A DNA stretch of 64,000 bases from Oscheius tipulae (Eukaryota; Nematoda; Chromadorea; Rhabditida; Rhabditidae): assembly GCA_037178975.1 (NCBI GenBank), contig JASJZH010000005.1:7960501-8024500 (forward strand), read 5' to 3'. Positions 11,501 to 23,263 of the stretch are shown here, piece by piece. How positions within the stretch are numbered: position 1 is the first letter of the stretch; each line of letters begins with the position of its first letter. The notes under the pieces are model-generated. The model was not told where the DNA came from. It made no database searches and saw only the letters and a program-made list of their open reading frames with translations. A program made the translations under genes and the position numbers.

Positions 11501-13748
11501 CGTTTGTTTGCAGTTAGGGCTCTAAACAACAGGGCTAGGAGAGCTTACCCCCGTGTATAAGGAACACGGTTAAGAGCCATACACATGGCAACGCTTATAT
11601 AGTAGCTACCAGACAGCTACTTCCACGTGTGACGGTGTGAGTTTTGGTGATTTCCGGCCTCTTTAATGGTCATGTCTACGTCTCAAGGCGTTTCCAGTGA
11701 TCCCATTTGGTCAGATCAAGATCAATCTCGATAAAGAGTTTACTTATTTTTCTATAGGACCTGAATCGAAAGACTTACTTGGGAAGCATCCAGTTTGTAC
11801 TAAAGAGACAGAGTGAGAACTACCCCCCGTCTCACCCAACTTGACCCCTGCACTTTGGAACAAGCTGGTTTGCTACCAGATAAACACATTTCTTTTCTCA
11901 GATGACTGATAGGCCAAACATCGCCGCCAGTCTGTCTGGACAAGCAGTTTGAATTCATGGCGTGGACTGGGGTCAGGAGATCAAAAAGTGAATGGGGAGA
12001 CCGTTCGGACATTCCATTCAAAAAAGAAGCAATAAAAACGATGATGAAGAAAGGGGAACAATCCTAAGTGCATAATAAGTCGATCAGTGACTGATACGCT
12101 CCAGAATGCGTCAAAGGGGTATTCCGAAAATATTTGTCGAGATTTGTGAAGTTATTGTCCATATTGTTAGCGACAGTGACAGTGCCAGTGACAATGGCAG
12201 TCGTGAGACTAAGATTCAGGTCAGACAATATACATTTCTTAAATCCTCCAAGCTTCCTCTCAACACTTCAAAAATCCAGACTCTCAACAAAGCTGTCTAG
12301 AGAGAGACACACCCCGAACAAGCCTCCTCGTTTCCGAGTGTGGGCGGCGAGGTCGCAGAGAGATGCACGTGGTGAGGATACCTAGAATTTGACTCATTCT
12401 TGGGCTTCCTATGACCTCTGGGCAGTCTCTTACTCACAAGACGGATTACGGAAGTGTGTTGTGAATGTTTGCCAAAGAGTTTTAGGTCGTGTGCTGGACG
12501 CGTGCGTTGGGAGCAAATGTGAAAATGAAGTGACCTTTTCTCACGTAATGGAATTTAGGTGTGTGTGTGTGTGAATGGATACAAACAACCAAAACGGGCG
12601 CAAACTGTTCATAGAGCGGGGTTCCATGATCCCCTCCCGTGACGATCACCTAAAGTTAACAGCCAAACTTGTGATATTACACCAGTCTAAGTGGACAAAA
12701 CCACGTTTGGGAATTTGTGTGATGGATTGGGGCAAGGATGGAACACCTGTGCGAGCGACGCAAATACCGTCTTGTCAGCTGCAGCACATCTGGTTAGGAG
12801 GGGCCCCTTTGTACTGCTGACGACCCTCCAGGGACTCTCAAGTAGATGATGTGAGAAATAGCAATGAGCTGATAAACAGTCATAAATTCTGCACAGGACC
12901 AGATGCGAGATCATAGTTTCGATATCTACCATGTGTTCTACCCGAGGGAGCTTGGACGGGGCAGCTTATGAGATCTGATTCAAGTTGTGACAAACTGAAA
13001 ATTGAACAACGCGATTATAGAATCTACACTTATAGAATGTTCTAGACCTTCCATCAATGGCGGGGGATTCTAGGGGCATAGATTCTTTCCTTGAGTACGA
13101 TATCACTGCCGGCAGTCTCCTGCCAACTCTAATCGCTATTCTTCTAGCCTTGTGAATGAAAGTGTAAGCTCCTGAAGGTAGTTACGAAACTTAGTAATGC
13201 CTTCTCTCCTGAGCTCCTGAATTCGCATTCGAAGAGCAATTGGCTGACATCGTGGAAGATGAAAAGTTGGCTAATGGCTTTACATGATCGAAACTTCATT
13301 TTTTTCTGTTCAATGTGTGTCAGTCGATACGGACTGCTTTTACCATCAAATTGCTTTATCAGTTTTTATATCAAAATTTTGTTTGAGCTCACCAGGTGTA
13401 AAGTTATTCCCTGCGAATATTTTCAAGAAAGACTAGAGGTAAGCGTAGCCAATAATGAGTACGATCGAATCTTTTATTTGGAAGCTGCGCACCTGTCTGT
13501 TCCCAGAATTCTCCACTACTGTCAATAGAAGAAAATAGGCGAAACTGTCGTAAGACCACTGGTTTTACTGTAAACAGTTTCAATATCCTAACTTCCTTGA
13601 CAAATATGATCAGTTACACCCATCAGACTACTGTATAGACCAAAAGATAGAAGGCCTTTTTCTCACACCTGTTTTCAAAAATTTCTTTCACTGACTATTC
13701 CCGAACCTCTTCTCATAACAAAAAACACCATGAGATATTTTCTCACAC
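8526..13748. other. Gene-poor stretch with weak exon candidates
   Basis: I find no chain of exons that holds phase. Two minus-strand stretches look mildly coding. About 9118-9222 has an acceptor at its 5' side and a GTATGT donor at its 3' side, and encodes a segment containing YKKQQPPLRGGTQTDYSRRG. About 8724-8964 has an NMNRPESEPSTPWTL segment ending at a stop near 8721-8724. They could be tail exons of the tentative gene at 13749-14984. The rest is spacer with GA tracts (for example 10457-10502). Confidence 0.3.
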
Positions 13749-14984
13749 CTAATTCAAAAGTTGCATTGTCTGGAGTGGGGGATAGAGTAATGTAAAGAGG
13801 AGGAGAATACAGCTGTCAACACAGGAGTGATTCTCTCGACTGTTGTGTGTGAAAAGGAAGGAGCCACACAGACACATACCAAACAAGGGGGGCAGTTCCC
13901 GAAAAGCTTAATTTGTGCCGAGCGCGTAGGCTGAATCATACGCGGATTCAAGTCGTAGTAGTACTAAACCGGGTGGCCGAAAATAGTCTGTCTGTCTCAA
14001 GAGAAATGAGGCTGCGAGATGCACGAAAATAGACACACCTACCTCTTTTTTTGTTCAAGGAAGAATTCCAGGCGGTTACATCTTTCTGCTCGTTAGGGCA
14101 CCAATAACAGGGCCATAAAGTGAGAACGTCAGAAGTTGGGAGAATAAATAAGGTGGTGGTGTAAACGGGCCACGTGAACTGCCAGCCAAGGTCAGTGGTC
14201 ACTGCAAAGACAACAATGCCTCCTTGAACACAACACAATGAGGGCTTCGATACCTATTAGTTACCATAGAAAGTAGACTTCCGGAGACCATCTTGACCGA
14301 ATGACAAAATTAATAGGGTACTACGGAATGGTTTCAACGATCAGAGGTTGTCTCAAACACAAAGCTATACACTGGCTTGTAAAGTTAAGTAAAGTTTTTT
14401 CCCAAATAAATGCCAGGCATTTTTCGATCTTGCTCAGGCCCTTTCGATGAAGCAGCTTCATGAATGGCCAGATTGCTGCGGTGTACTTCAATGCTGCCAA
14501 CTTTCTCTAGGAATGCCTTCCCAATCGTAGCAAGCTACAACCAATTCACCGACCTACGAAGAGACGAAAACCTTAGTTAGGTGTCGAAATTGGGAAATTG
14601 CTCCTGTCAGGGTAGCTCGATTGGTACAGTATTTAACTGTCACGAGCCCCAACGGGGGATCAGCCAAATTTGTAGTTCATAGCCGGACAAATTGGTAACT
14701 TTAACCCCAGAAAGGAAACAAAGCTTTAAGACAAACTTTCTACCCTAGTCCAGTCTTCAGAAGGAAAGATGAAAATGAACTAACCATGAATATTGAGGAA
14801 GTTCGTTGTTTGTGGTCGTTATCTCGTTAATGTCAGGAAAGCTTCTAGGTCCCTGTTGATTTGGTTGATATGGGTTTGGGATGGATTCCTTCGAATACGA
14901 CTCATAGATTTGACTCCTGCTCCGTGAAGACAAAGAGACAAAATTCTCGGGAACAAAGTGAAGACAGTTCTTATCTTTCGTCAT
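13749..14984 (-). CDS. Tentative membrane-protein gene fragments
   Basis: Several exon-like blocks have good splice signals. One, at 14766 to about 14905, encodes SQIYESYSKESIPNPYQPN and then a Pro/Asn-rich stretch. Another, at about 14030-14238, encodes a hydrophobic segment (GGIVVFAVTTDLGWQFTW). A block at about 13882-13967 encodes YYYDLNPRMIQPTRSAQ and ends in GTATGT. It joins in phase to a short last exon (TMQLLN, stop at 13749-13751). Phase does not close between the second and third blocks, so the model is incomplete. I do not recognise a family. Confidence 0.25.
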
Positions 14985-15352
14985 GTAGGGCTCTCTTCTG
15001 CAGAAGCTACCACCGTCTTCAATCCATTACTTTGTTGTATCACGCAGTGTGCATTCCAGTAGCAGCTACAGTCATCCTGTTCCGTACCGAAAGCGTCCTC
15101 TCGCGTAGACACCCCCCTCCAATTTTCCAATGAGTTCAGTCTAACTCCTTGTCTCAATGAGCACAAAGCTAAAATGAAGTCGTTAAACTGTTTCAATAAA
15201 AAAATCCATTACTTTGTTGTAGGAAAAAGGCTATCTAGGTGACCATTCTGCTGAAAGAAGAGCCTTCCGCTGGAGAGTACTAGACTAGTCGGTGACAGTC
15301 GGAATGAACGTCGAGAAGAAGAAAGGAGAGGAACTGACAAAAACGTTTGCCA
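14985..15352. other. Spacer
   Basis: No gene or clear repeat is seen. A short duplicated phrase (TCCATTACTTTGTTGTA) occurs at about 15023 and 15206. Confidence 0.4.
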
Positions 15353-15389
15353 CTTTTTCAGTTCCACTGCCACAGTGGAACTGAAAAAG
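15353..15389. repeat. Perfect 17-bp hairpin with 3-nt loop
   Basis: CTTTTTCAGTTCCACTG, loop CCA, then CAGTGGAACTGAAAAAG. The arms are exact reverse complements. Because TTTTTCAG resembles a nematode splice acceptor, the palindrome presents an acceptor-like sequence on both strands. Confidence 0.85.
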
Positions 15390-15464
15390 GTAAATGGGCA
15401 ATTTTGCTATCGTAAGTCTGTCCCTCTGTTAAAACTGCTAGAGTCTGAGTGTTTCGACTTTCGG

Positions 15465-15799
15465 AAACGATCCGAAGGAGACGAGCTTGACGAGATGCCT
15501 CTGGATACAATTAAGAAGAGCGGTATCAAGGCAGACTTAGACTCTGCTGAGTATCTCCTCAATCTGCAACTTGCTGTTATGGTGAGTTTGTGTCGTCGCT
15601 TCTCTACACCCGTTACCAGACTCATAGCTACGCCAACAAGCACAAGCCGACTATTCCTGCCAAACTTCGAGCTCTTTTGATTCACCTGAAGCCTGTCAGT
15701 GTTCTTGTGTTCTGACAGACTTCAGGTGGACCAAAAAAGCTCGAAGTTTGGCAGGAATAATCTGCTTATGCTCGTTGGCGCAGCTTTGAGCCTGAGAAC
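15465..15799. pseudogene. Fold-back duplication of a coding-like exon
   Basis: On the plus strand an exon-like block encodes EGDELDEMPLDTIKKSGIKA and on to LAVM, ending at a GTGAGT donor near 15582. After a 38-nt intron a second block encodes THSYANKHKPTIPAKLRALL. That second block (about 15612-15699) is mirrored at about 15712-15799. Read on the minus strand, the mirror encodes the similar SCANEHKQIIPAKLRAFLVH. Both run into stops soon after. The two halves differ at many silent and some replacement positions, so this is an old inverted exon duplication, probably dead. The parent protein is not recognised. Confidence 0.4.
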
Positions 15800-15979
15800 G
15801 CCTTGAAAACTCCCCTAGACAGGTTCTCGGCCATATCGTCTCGGTGAGCTTCCCCTTAATGAACTCTGTCTTGTCGAGCATGACAAAAAAAGAGAGCTCC
15901 CCTCTCTAACCAGACAGATTCTCGGCCCCATCGTCTGGAAACACCAATTTTTCTTGCTACTAAAACAGCCAAATAATAT

Positions 15980-17915
15980 TTATGGATTCGTCGAAGTCTG
16001 ATTAGCTGTAGCTGTGGTCAATCCCGATTCGACCATGGTCGTTGTGCCCATAGACGGTTGAACCGAGCTGGGTTGTTTGGAGCCACCTGGAAGATATTTT
16101 CAGCCTCCGTCTCTATAGTAACATCAACTCACAGCCAAACAACGAAGCTGCTGCCTTTCGATATGCCGGCACAAAAAAGATTATCGCGATGGGATCAACT
16201 GCAAATGGGATGACAACATTAGAGGGACCAGAAGAGGCTTGCCTATTTTCGGGAGTGTCGTCAGCAGGGGGATCATTTCGGAAGTGGAATTGAAGACGAT
16301 ATGTCTCGGCCAGAGGGGAAAGGTGAGAACAACCAAGAAGGGCAGATTAGCCAGCATCAAGGGAGTCATTGTCTGGATGAGGACCAGATAGAACATCTTC
16401 CGTTGTAGCTCGACAAAGTCACGATTGGCGACAATCTTGGACGCCTGCTTAATCTTACGGTACATCGAGATTCCGCAGTAGGCATAGATCGGAACACTGC
16501 CGTAGTAGACAAAGATGTGGTTGACATAGCCGATGTAGCCTGTTAGGTACTGAACAAAGAATGGGTGATTATGGGGGACGGATACCTTCGGATTGAGAGC
16601 CAGATAGTCAATGTTTTTGGGTACGGCGAGACCAGAGACGTTGATCACCTTCAGACGGATGTCCTGTAACACTCATTTCTAAAGCTTTGTCTCTGGCAAC
16701 TTAAGCATATCTGCTCATACTTTTTTTAACTTTCAAAGTCCCTACCTTTTCATTTGGCAAAAGGCGTCCGCGTGTCAACACTAATCTTACAGTCGAATCT
16801 CGGCAGAATGTCAGGTGCTATTCTTGTTCAGGGCATTAGGATGGATAAGTTGAGTCAAAATGAACCCAGGTTCAGCCCAAAGTAAGACAGTCCTTTAACA
16901 AAAACTCGATTGAGTATTCAACTTCTGGTTGCATAAACTGGTCCCGCTAGTGTACGGTAGATTCGATTCATAGCCACACGTTAGAAACATCTAGTTCCAG
17001 CTCCTTCCTACTTATAACAGTTTTTCGAAAAGTTTGTAACCCACGGGGGATCGAACCCCGCGCTGATCCCGCGAGTGCGATTCGAGTGTCCTATTGTTAG
17101 TAATACACCGACTGTTTCGCTGAAATTTTGTTTGGAAACCTTGAATCCTTTAACAGGATGTTGTATTCTTACTCAGCTCGAAATCTCTACAAAATGGTAC
17201 TGCTCAGAAAATTTGGATCCGGGTGGGATTTTCTAAAACATTTGTTCTGTTCGAACTAACCTCGCTCATGGGATCATGTTCGCACAAAAGTATGCCACAC
17301 CAGAGTGCCACAAGAACGTGGGCGATATAAAAGAGACCGATGAGATACTTCAACGGCTTGTGCGTTTCCAGGTAGGTAAGCCAGCTGTTCTGGCAGATGA
17401 CAATATAGCGGTAGATGAAGAGCGCAGCAATGATTCCGACCCAGATCTGATGGAGCGAACAGTAGACGAGCGAGGCGAAATAGCTCATGATCGAGTCCGA
17501 GACGGGCGTTCCGAAGGAAAAGGCCATCCAAGTTCCGTCCATGACGACGAAGTACTGAAAAGAGAAACAGAATTGCATTATAGGATCTGTCTCTCTGTCT
17601 CTGTACCTGTCCCTCTGACTCTTTTTTTCCTTGTCTCTGTCTCTGTCCCTGTCTCTCTGTCTGTTTGCCTCTCTGTCACTTTGTCTCTCGGTCTCTGCTT
17701 CTCTTTTGAGTAGACCTTTCGTTCCGAGCCCTTACCGGCGGAGCTAGGACGAGATCAATGGCGAAGCTGGCCTCGAAGGCTGCCAACAGGACGAGAGCCC
17801 ATTTGAAACTTCCCAAATTGGCATTTTTGAAGTAGATGATGATGAAGATGAGGAACAAATTGAGTATTATAGCCATAGAGGCTGTAATTGTAGTGATGTT
17901 GACATAGTTGGACAT
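15980..17915 (-). CDS. Str-superfamily seven-transmembrane chemoreceptor
   Basis: Five exons: 17736-17915, 17261-17554, 16243-16663, 16133-16198 and 15980-16086, giving 355 residues, the usual size for nematode chemoreceptors. The N-terminus is NxT-glycosylatable, then TM1 (ITASMAIILNLFLIFIIIYF). The stretches LGSFKWALVLLAAFE and VLAPP, the RYIVIC segment after TM3, and LQRKMFYLVLIQTMTPLMLA before TM6 follow the Str/Srd pattern. The C-terminal VDPIAIIFFVPAYRKA after the last span is characteristic. A Ser/Thr-rich tail follows. Intron 3 is a GC-AG intron of 44 nt. Exon 3 also contains a 36-nt GT...AG segment (after LALNPK) that could be an unannotated in-frame intron. Such receptors act in ciliated sensory neurons; the ligand is unknown. 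Confidence 0.82.
17040..17115 (-). repeat. tRNA-derived SINE-like head
   Basis: The minus strand reads CAGTCGGTGTATTACTAAC (A-box region) and GGGGTTCGATCCCCCG (B box inside a T-arm that still pairs). The rest does not fold as a tRNA. It lies in the chemoreceptor intron 16664-17260. Confidence 0.55.
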
Positions 17916-19076
17916 TCTCTTCAAATAGAGAACTGTATCCGGAACTCTCTCCTTATATACGGAGCTTGTTTTCAGTCCCTTCTCTTCCCTTCTAAGGTTA
18001 ATCCTAATCACCCGACACATTATCTAACGTTGATTTGCACTTTTGGGGCTTATGTGGGATTAAGTTTTTCCAGATGACAAATGCGAACTTTATCAAACAG
18101 GGGCGTATTCGTAATGGGTTCAAAGAAGAGACAGAGAGACAAAGAGACATACAGGTTAGTGCGCCCACAGCATTGCCCTATCCAGATTAGATTTTTCAAA
18201 GTCCCAGTCCACTCTCGTTAAATTAAGGTTAGTTGAGTCTTAACATACTCAACGCTCGATCATTACCGTGATTAATTACAATGTCTTGTGAGTCGAAGGT
18301 AGACCTCTGTCCAGCATTTAGATGTCAAGAAGAACTGGATGGGAATCAGAGGAGAATGATCTCGAAAAAGGGTGCTTGCGTCCAGGAGAAATAGAACTAA
18401 ACACGAAAGATGTATCATCTATTTGTCTTTAGACTTATTTTTCATAAAATATTTCACAACATCGCCCCAGTTCTAGTTTGAGGCGCGTTTTATGAGCGGA
18501 TTCGAACCTTCCCTCTTCGGCCGATTGACCAACTTGGGTTTGACCTTTGTGCATCCTTCGACAGTGCTTAGGATAGCGAAGAACTATAGGAACACCACGA
18601 TAAACTTCATTCTTTCAAATATCCAGCACCTGAATGTTGGAAGTTTTGGTGGAGGCTGAAACCATTGAATAGGAAGGATTTTTCTCATTGGCATTCCTTC
18701 TGTTTCTGAGGAAAAGGTTCACAAATTTGTATGTGTATACATGTAGTTGATGTAACAAGTCAGCTCAAGCTGTTACAAAAAGCTGGTCTTCGTCAGGAAC
18801 AGAGAACGTTCAGAACGGTAAAGAAAGAAGAGAGCTCCTGGCAGTGATTGGATACAAACTATCCAAAGTCTATAAATAGCCTCTCTGCCAGGTCTTCCCC
18901 AAGTCTGCTGTGGACAACCGCGTCGTTTCCTCTCGCCCCTACTCTTAGCAAAAAGGCAACAACAGCAGTTAACGAGGCATCTCCGGAAGTCGGCTGCCAC
19001 GCAATCCTCCAACAATCCAAGTGGCCCTCACTCCCCATTTCTGGCGTCGATTCAATTACTAGCGTAGTTTGATGCT
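17916..19076. other. Divergent intergenic region
   Basis: Lies between the minus-strand chemoreceptor and the plus-strand membrane-protein gene, so it should hold both promoters. A degraded tRNA-like head (B box GGTTCGAA on the minus strand) lies at about 18485-18540. No gene is seen. Confidence 0.45.
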
Positions 19077-22000
19077 ATGAAAGAGTCGCTGACGTCGCCT
19101 ACTGTCCGATCTGGAAATGTCCTGGCCCTGCTGGATACCTTGTATACCTCGGGCTTTGCCATGGGGTCACCTTCGACTCCCAGTCTCAATGTGAGGTTTT
19201 TTTTCTACATTTTTCAATTCAGGACTTTAGGGAAGGACAATGCACACCCTCTACGCTCTCTCCTTTGTCGTCTACAGCTTCAATTGCATCGCAGACTGGG
19301 TACATGTCGTTGCAACCTTACAGGTAGGGACTCCGTTTCGCTCCCTCGCTACCCTTTTCGCCTCACAGCTATATAGAGTAGCCCTACTAATAAGCCAAAA
19401 CCATTTTGGAAGCTGTTTTGTAGATTTCATGGAAAGACACAAAGAACTGGTAACCGGCGTGGGAATCGAATCCGAGAAATTTTTTTTTTTAGTCGGAGCA
19501 CTAACCGACTGAGCCAAGCGGCTGAGTACGCGTGGCTTTCGGCAACTTTGTATTTAGGTGCGGCTCCAGAGTTTAGATACCGCTACCATTTGTATCCTAG
19601 CTCTATGAATAAAAACATTAAGAGCCTTCGAATACCTCAGAGAAAATCGTCGAAAATATGTTACTCTACTCATGAAAGTCCCGGAAACACCTTAAGAAGG
19701 CTTTTTATTTCCTTAGTCGGGCCACAATCGTCATATTTCCTCATTTTTCTGTTCCCGCAGATAAAAATTTGGACACCGATTTAAAACAGAGGAACCGATG
19801 TAGGCTAGCTTCAAAGACTTCATGTTTAGGGTCGAGTCACCTCGTTCACGTTGGAGACCTGGTTAGCTGTCTCTCTCGTGACAATCGCCGTAGGAGGGTC
19901 CATGATCACATGGCTCTTACTCGTCCTGTGTGTAGAGAACGCCTTCGCCCATCGACTCGATGTGACACCCTACAGGAGCGGGTTTGCTCTAGTTCTGGAG
20001 AGTGTAGTCGAGTGGATTCAGGTCAGTTCAATGGATTGGTAGAAATCAAACATTTGTAGGCCTTTAACAATTTCCGGGTCGCCTTCCTGATGATGTTCTT
20101 ACACGACGCTCCAATGACCATCCTCAACTTTTTCTTCATAGCCGCCTGCAGATGTCCGGGACCGAATGTTGTCCCATGGACACTGCTCATGTCGGCACTG
20201 ACAACAACGCTGGCTCTGTTCTGGAGATTTGCAATGCTGCACTTTGCCTACAGGTACTTTCTCAGATCACCCTGGCTGAATCACGACAAGCCCCTTCAGA
20301 CCCCGTTTGTAAACAGAAAGCATTCGGCCGTATCCGAGACCATACCTACTTTAGCGTAAAGCTTGAGTAGGTTGGATACTTTTTGTTAGGATATTGCTGA
20401 AAATTCAAATATCACTCTCCACAGTACCGGCCCGTTCAACCCCGACGCTCTGGCTCTTATGTTTTCTCAAGAATATTGCCACATTGCGTTCTTACGTCTG
20501 ATATCCATTGTAACAAAAATGCTTTAACATATCCATGCTTGCTGGCTGATCAGACACTTTTTGGATTCGTGGCATGACGCTGGTCCATAGCTCAATGAGA
20601 TTCTCAATCAGAAAAACAGTCATGAATCCTCCCCGAGTTGGCCAGTTGGTTTAGAAGCTAGCCTGGTCGAATCTAACCGGGACAGTCTTTTCTGCCAAGC
20701 CAGTCTCCTCTGCTTATACTCTGGTGCTCAATAACCAATTTCAGAAGGATGCTGTGCCCTCTTCGAAAAACCACAGCCTCTGTCCGAGTCGTCGGACAAC
20801 CAAGCGCCTTTGAGCATCTCCAGCAGGCAGTCGACATTCATGAGCCTCGACTCTCCGAGTATGACGAATGTTGGCCAGTCCGCTTTGCGAAGATGAGAAT
20901 CTTCGGTCCGCCCATTGATAACGAGGTATTAGCATTCAGTATTATATTTACTGTTCCCTTTCAGTCCCCCAAGTCTTTCCAAAACGTCCCGGGTATACTG
21001 ACACTTCCCTGTGTCGGCTACTGTGCGAGTATAACTATCAAGACCATGTCTTTTATCAAGTCGGCCTTCCTCTGGCTCTGTGTCACTCTTGTTACTGTAG
21101 CTGGCTACTTGGCGATGACTGTGACTTGCTGTGTTCCCTACTGCTACCACTATTCGTGCAGGAGAAACTCCTTTTATCATAGACACAAGTGTGCCAGAAG
21201 CTTTATCAGGTTTGTCAGTTTCTCTATCTCTCTGTCTGTTTCCAAAAGAGACTTTCAGATACTTCTCCTACGTGTTTCACATAGCCGTCTTTGTTGTCTC
21301 TGTCGGCCTTTGTGTCTTTCTTATTATTCTCAACCTGGCTCTCATGTCCTCTGTCCACATCCTTGGATCGAGTAACGCCGCCCCGGAGCTGGATAATCTC
21401 TGTGTCTCCGTCCTTCCACTGTCCAGAACAATCAAGTCGGTCGTCTTACCAAAGCCTTTCTTCTCAACGTCTACCCTGGCTGAGATTGTTAACAGGTAAT
21501 CCAACCCCAAAAAGTTACCAACAAGTTTTCAGGGACCTTGCTATAGACGATGCTTACGCGACAACGTCTTGTAAGCCCTTGTGGGAAGATGGCGGTCTGG
21601 GAATGGGAATTCGAAGGCAAGCAGCCGGACCATGGCAGATCAGGACAAAGTTCAGTGCTTTTCTATTGGTGAGTACAGATTCTCATCCAGCCCTGTGCAT
21701 AGGCCTTGGTAAAAGTCGGATCGGATCTGCGCACCAATAATTGGGGATTCCGGATCCAGGCTGCCTTTAGCGACTGTTCGATGTTTAGAAAAGTTATAGA
21801 TCTTTTTAATCTCTACAACTGTGCAAATGATTCATTTTCGAGCAGAGTTTGGAAACAGGTTCCTGATACTGTAGCTGAACTCATAGAGGATCTGACCAGA
21901 TTGTCAGATGAGGTTCGATCGATAGACTCATGAAATGAACAGTGTTGAGCAGGGTAGAAGAAGACAGTTCAGCAGAGCCAAGCCTAAGCAGAACAGAAAC

Positions 22001-22834
22001 AGATCAGCAGTCTGGAGCAGCCTTCTAAGGTTTTTGGGACAAAGGTCATTAGTAAACTTGGTTGGTCTTTGAGAAAGACTCTTGACTGTCTTTTTCAACT
22101 AATGATTTCGCTTCCTGCTGGATGGCAGGACTAGACGGGCTTCGTCAACTGTGCAGACACCATGACCAAACACTCACTTTCAGGCTGTAGCTACCCAGGC
22201 AGTGATAGTCAACTCTGATCCGGAAAACGCTCATCTGAATGTCTTTTACGATATCGCTGAGCTGAGCCTGGTCCATGGCGAAGACGCCACTCAACAATGC
22301 CGAAGAGGCAACGAGACGCGATGGCAGTTTGTAGCTGAAGAACCAGACTATCCTTCTCCATACTTTATGGGTTGTAAACGGGACATTAGGTATCTTTTCA
22401 TACAAGTTAAAGGCACCTTAGCTACCTTCCAGTACCTCGAATACAACCTGCGCGGTCCTTGCCCTTAGTCGGTTAGCCCTCCGACTACACAACCAAAAGG
22501 GTCGGGTTCAATTCCTGTATTTGCAAAACCTATTTCTCTACTCGTGATCTCAGAAAATACCTTCAGAAGGCTTTGTAGCATTAAATGGACAAAACTCTTC
22601 AATTTTTCCTCGTTACTTTTCCCGCGCAGCACGGGCTGAAGTTTGCGCGCCAAATTCAAACGGGGGGGGGGGACCAGTATAGTTTCGCTTTAAAACAATT
22701 TTAGGTTTATCGAGACGCCATTAATTGAGTGCTACAAGACGGTGGAAGTCCGTTCGACGACGCCACAGCAGGGTTGGAAGAGACGCAAAAACCATCGTCC
22801 GCGACACGGAAAAGGTCATGAGCTTCCTCCTTAA
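19077..22834 (+). CDS. Polytopic membrane protein of unrecognised family
   Basis: Ten exons hold phase throughout: 19077-19190, 19231-19323, 19830-20021, 20060-20253, 20745-20925, 20965-21209, 21259-21495, 21533-21668, 22184-22389 and 22705-22834, giving 575 residues. Hydrophobic segments suggest about seven to eight spans, including TWLAVSLVTIAVGGSMITWL, the region around MILNFFFIAACR, SAFLWLCVTLVTVAGYLAMT and FVVSVGLCVFLIILNLALMS. A distinctive block between spans reads FRVAFLMMFLHDAPMTILNF and then CRCPGP. A Cys-rich loop (CCVPYCYHYSC) follows the sixth exon. The C-terminus is basic (GWKRRKNHRPRHGKG) and probably cytosolic. The stop codon overlaps an AATAAA poly(A) signal. I cannot assign a family or function. 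Intron 2 carries a SINE-like head on the opposite strand. Confidence 0.75.
19445..19525 (-). repeat. tRNA-derived SINE-like head in intron 2 of the polytopic protein gene
   Basis: The minus strand reads TGGCTCAGTCGGTTAGTGCT (A box) and CTCGGATTCGATTCCCACGC (B box), with an A-run replacing the anticodon loop. A decayed body like the one in the other copies (CTCATGAAAGTCCCGGAAAC) follows at about 19670, but in the plus orientation, so the copy may be rearranged. Confidence 0.55.
22455..22680 (+). repeat. tRNA-derived SINE-like element, full length
   Basis: Head: CCTTAGTCGGTTAGCCCTCC, then GGTCGGGTTCAATTCC. Body: CTACTCGTGATCTCAGAAAA, then CCTTCAGAAGGCTTTG. Tail: GCGCCAAATTCAAACGGGG, ending in a run of G. 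It lies in the last intron of the polytopic membrane-protein gene. It is one of the best-preserved copies. Confidence 0.7.
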
Positions 22835-23152
22835 TAAATTGTTTGTTATCAAGGACGAAAATCTGTCTCTCTCTCAATGTCGGTCACGAACATTTGTTGT
22901 CAAAAGCAGCGACAAAAACTGGAAAGGCTCGCAGTGGGCAAAACACTGCGTAAAAATTGCCAAGGTCTGTGAGAAAAAGATCAAGAGCGAGTGGTCTCAA
23001 CCTGAAAGACTGAGGTTTTGGTCATATCTTGGCCACTATAGGAGAAAGTTCAGTTTTCGACAGCAGCCTTTGCGGAACCACCCGCAATGCGCTATAAGCG
23101 TCTTTTTCAAAGAGGACATAAGTTAGGGCATACCCCGCAACCCGTTACTTCT
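22835..23152. other. Spacer between the polytopic protein gene and the collagen inverted repeat
   Basis: Begins at the poly(A) signal of the upstream gene. No gene is seen; an open frame through it is in a shifted register of the upstream gene's last exon. Confidence 0.5.
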
Positions 23153-23263
23153 GACCTTGACGCCTGGGTGTCTCTCGTTGGCAAGCGGTCTCTGCTTGGC
23201 AATCTCCGCCTACAGTACGCTCTCTGACTAGCATGTTGCTAGCTATTCGGGGGGCTGGTCTCC

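Noticed and set aside
22725-23126. Separate gene on the plus strand after the polytopic membrane protein
   Set aside because: The frame is an alternative register of that gene's last exon continuing into spacer; no ATG in context or splice chain.
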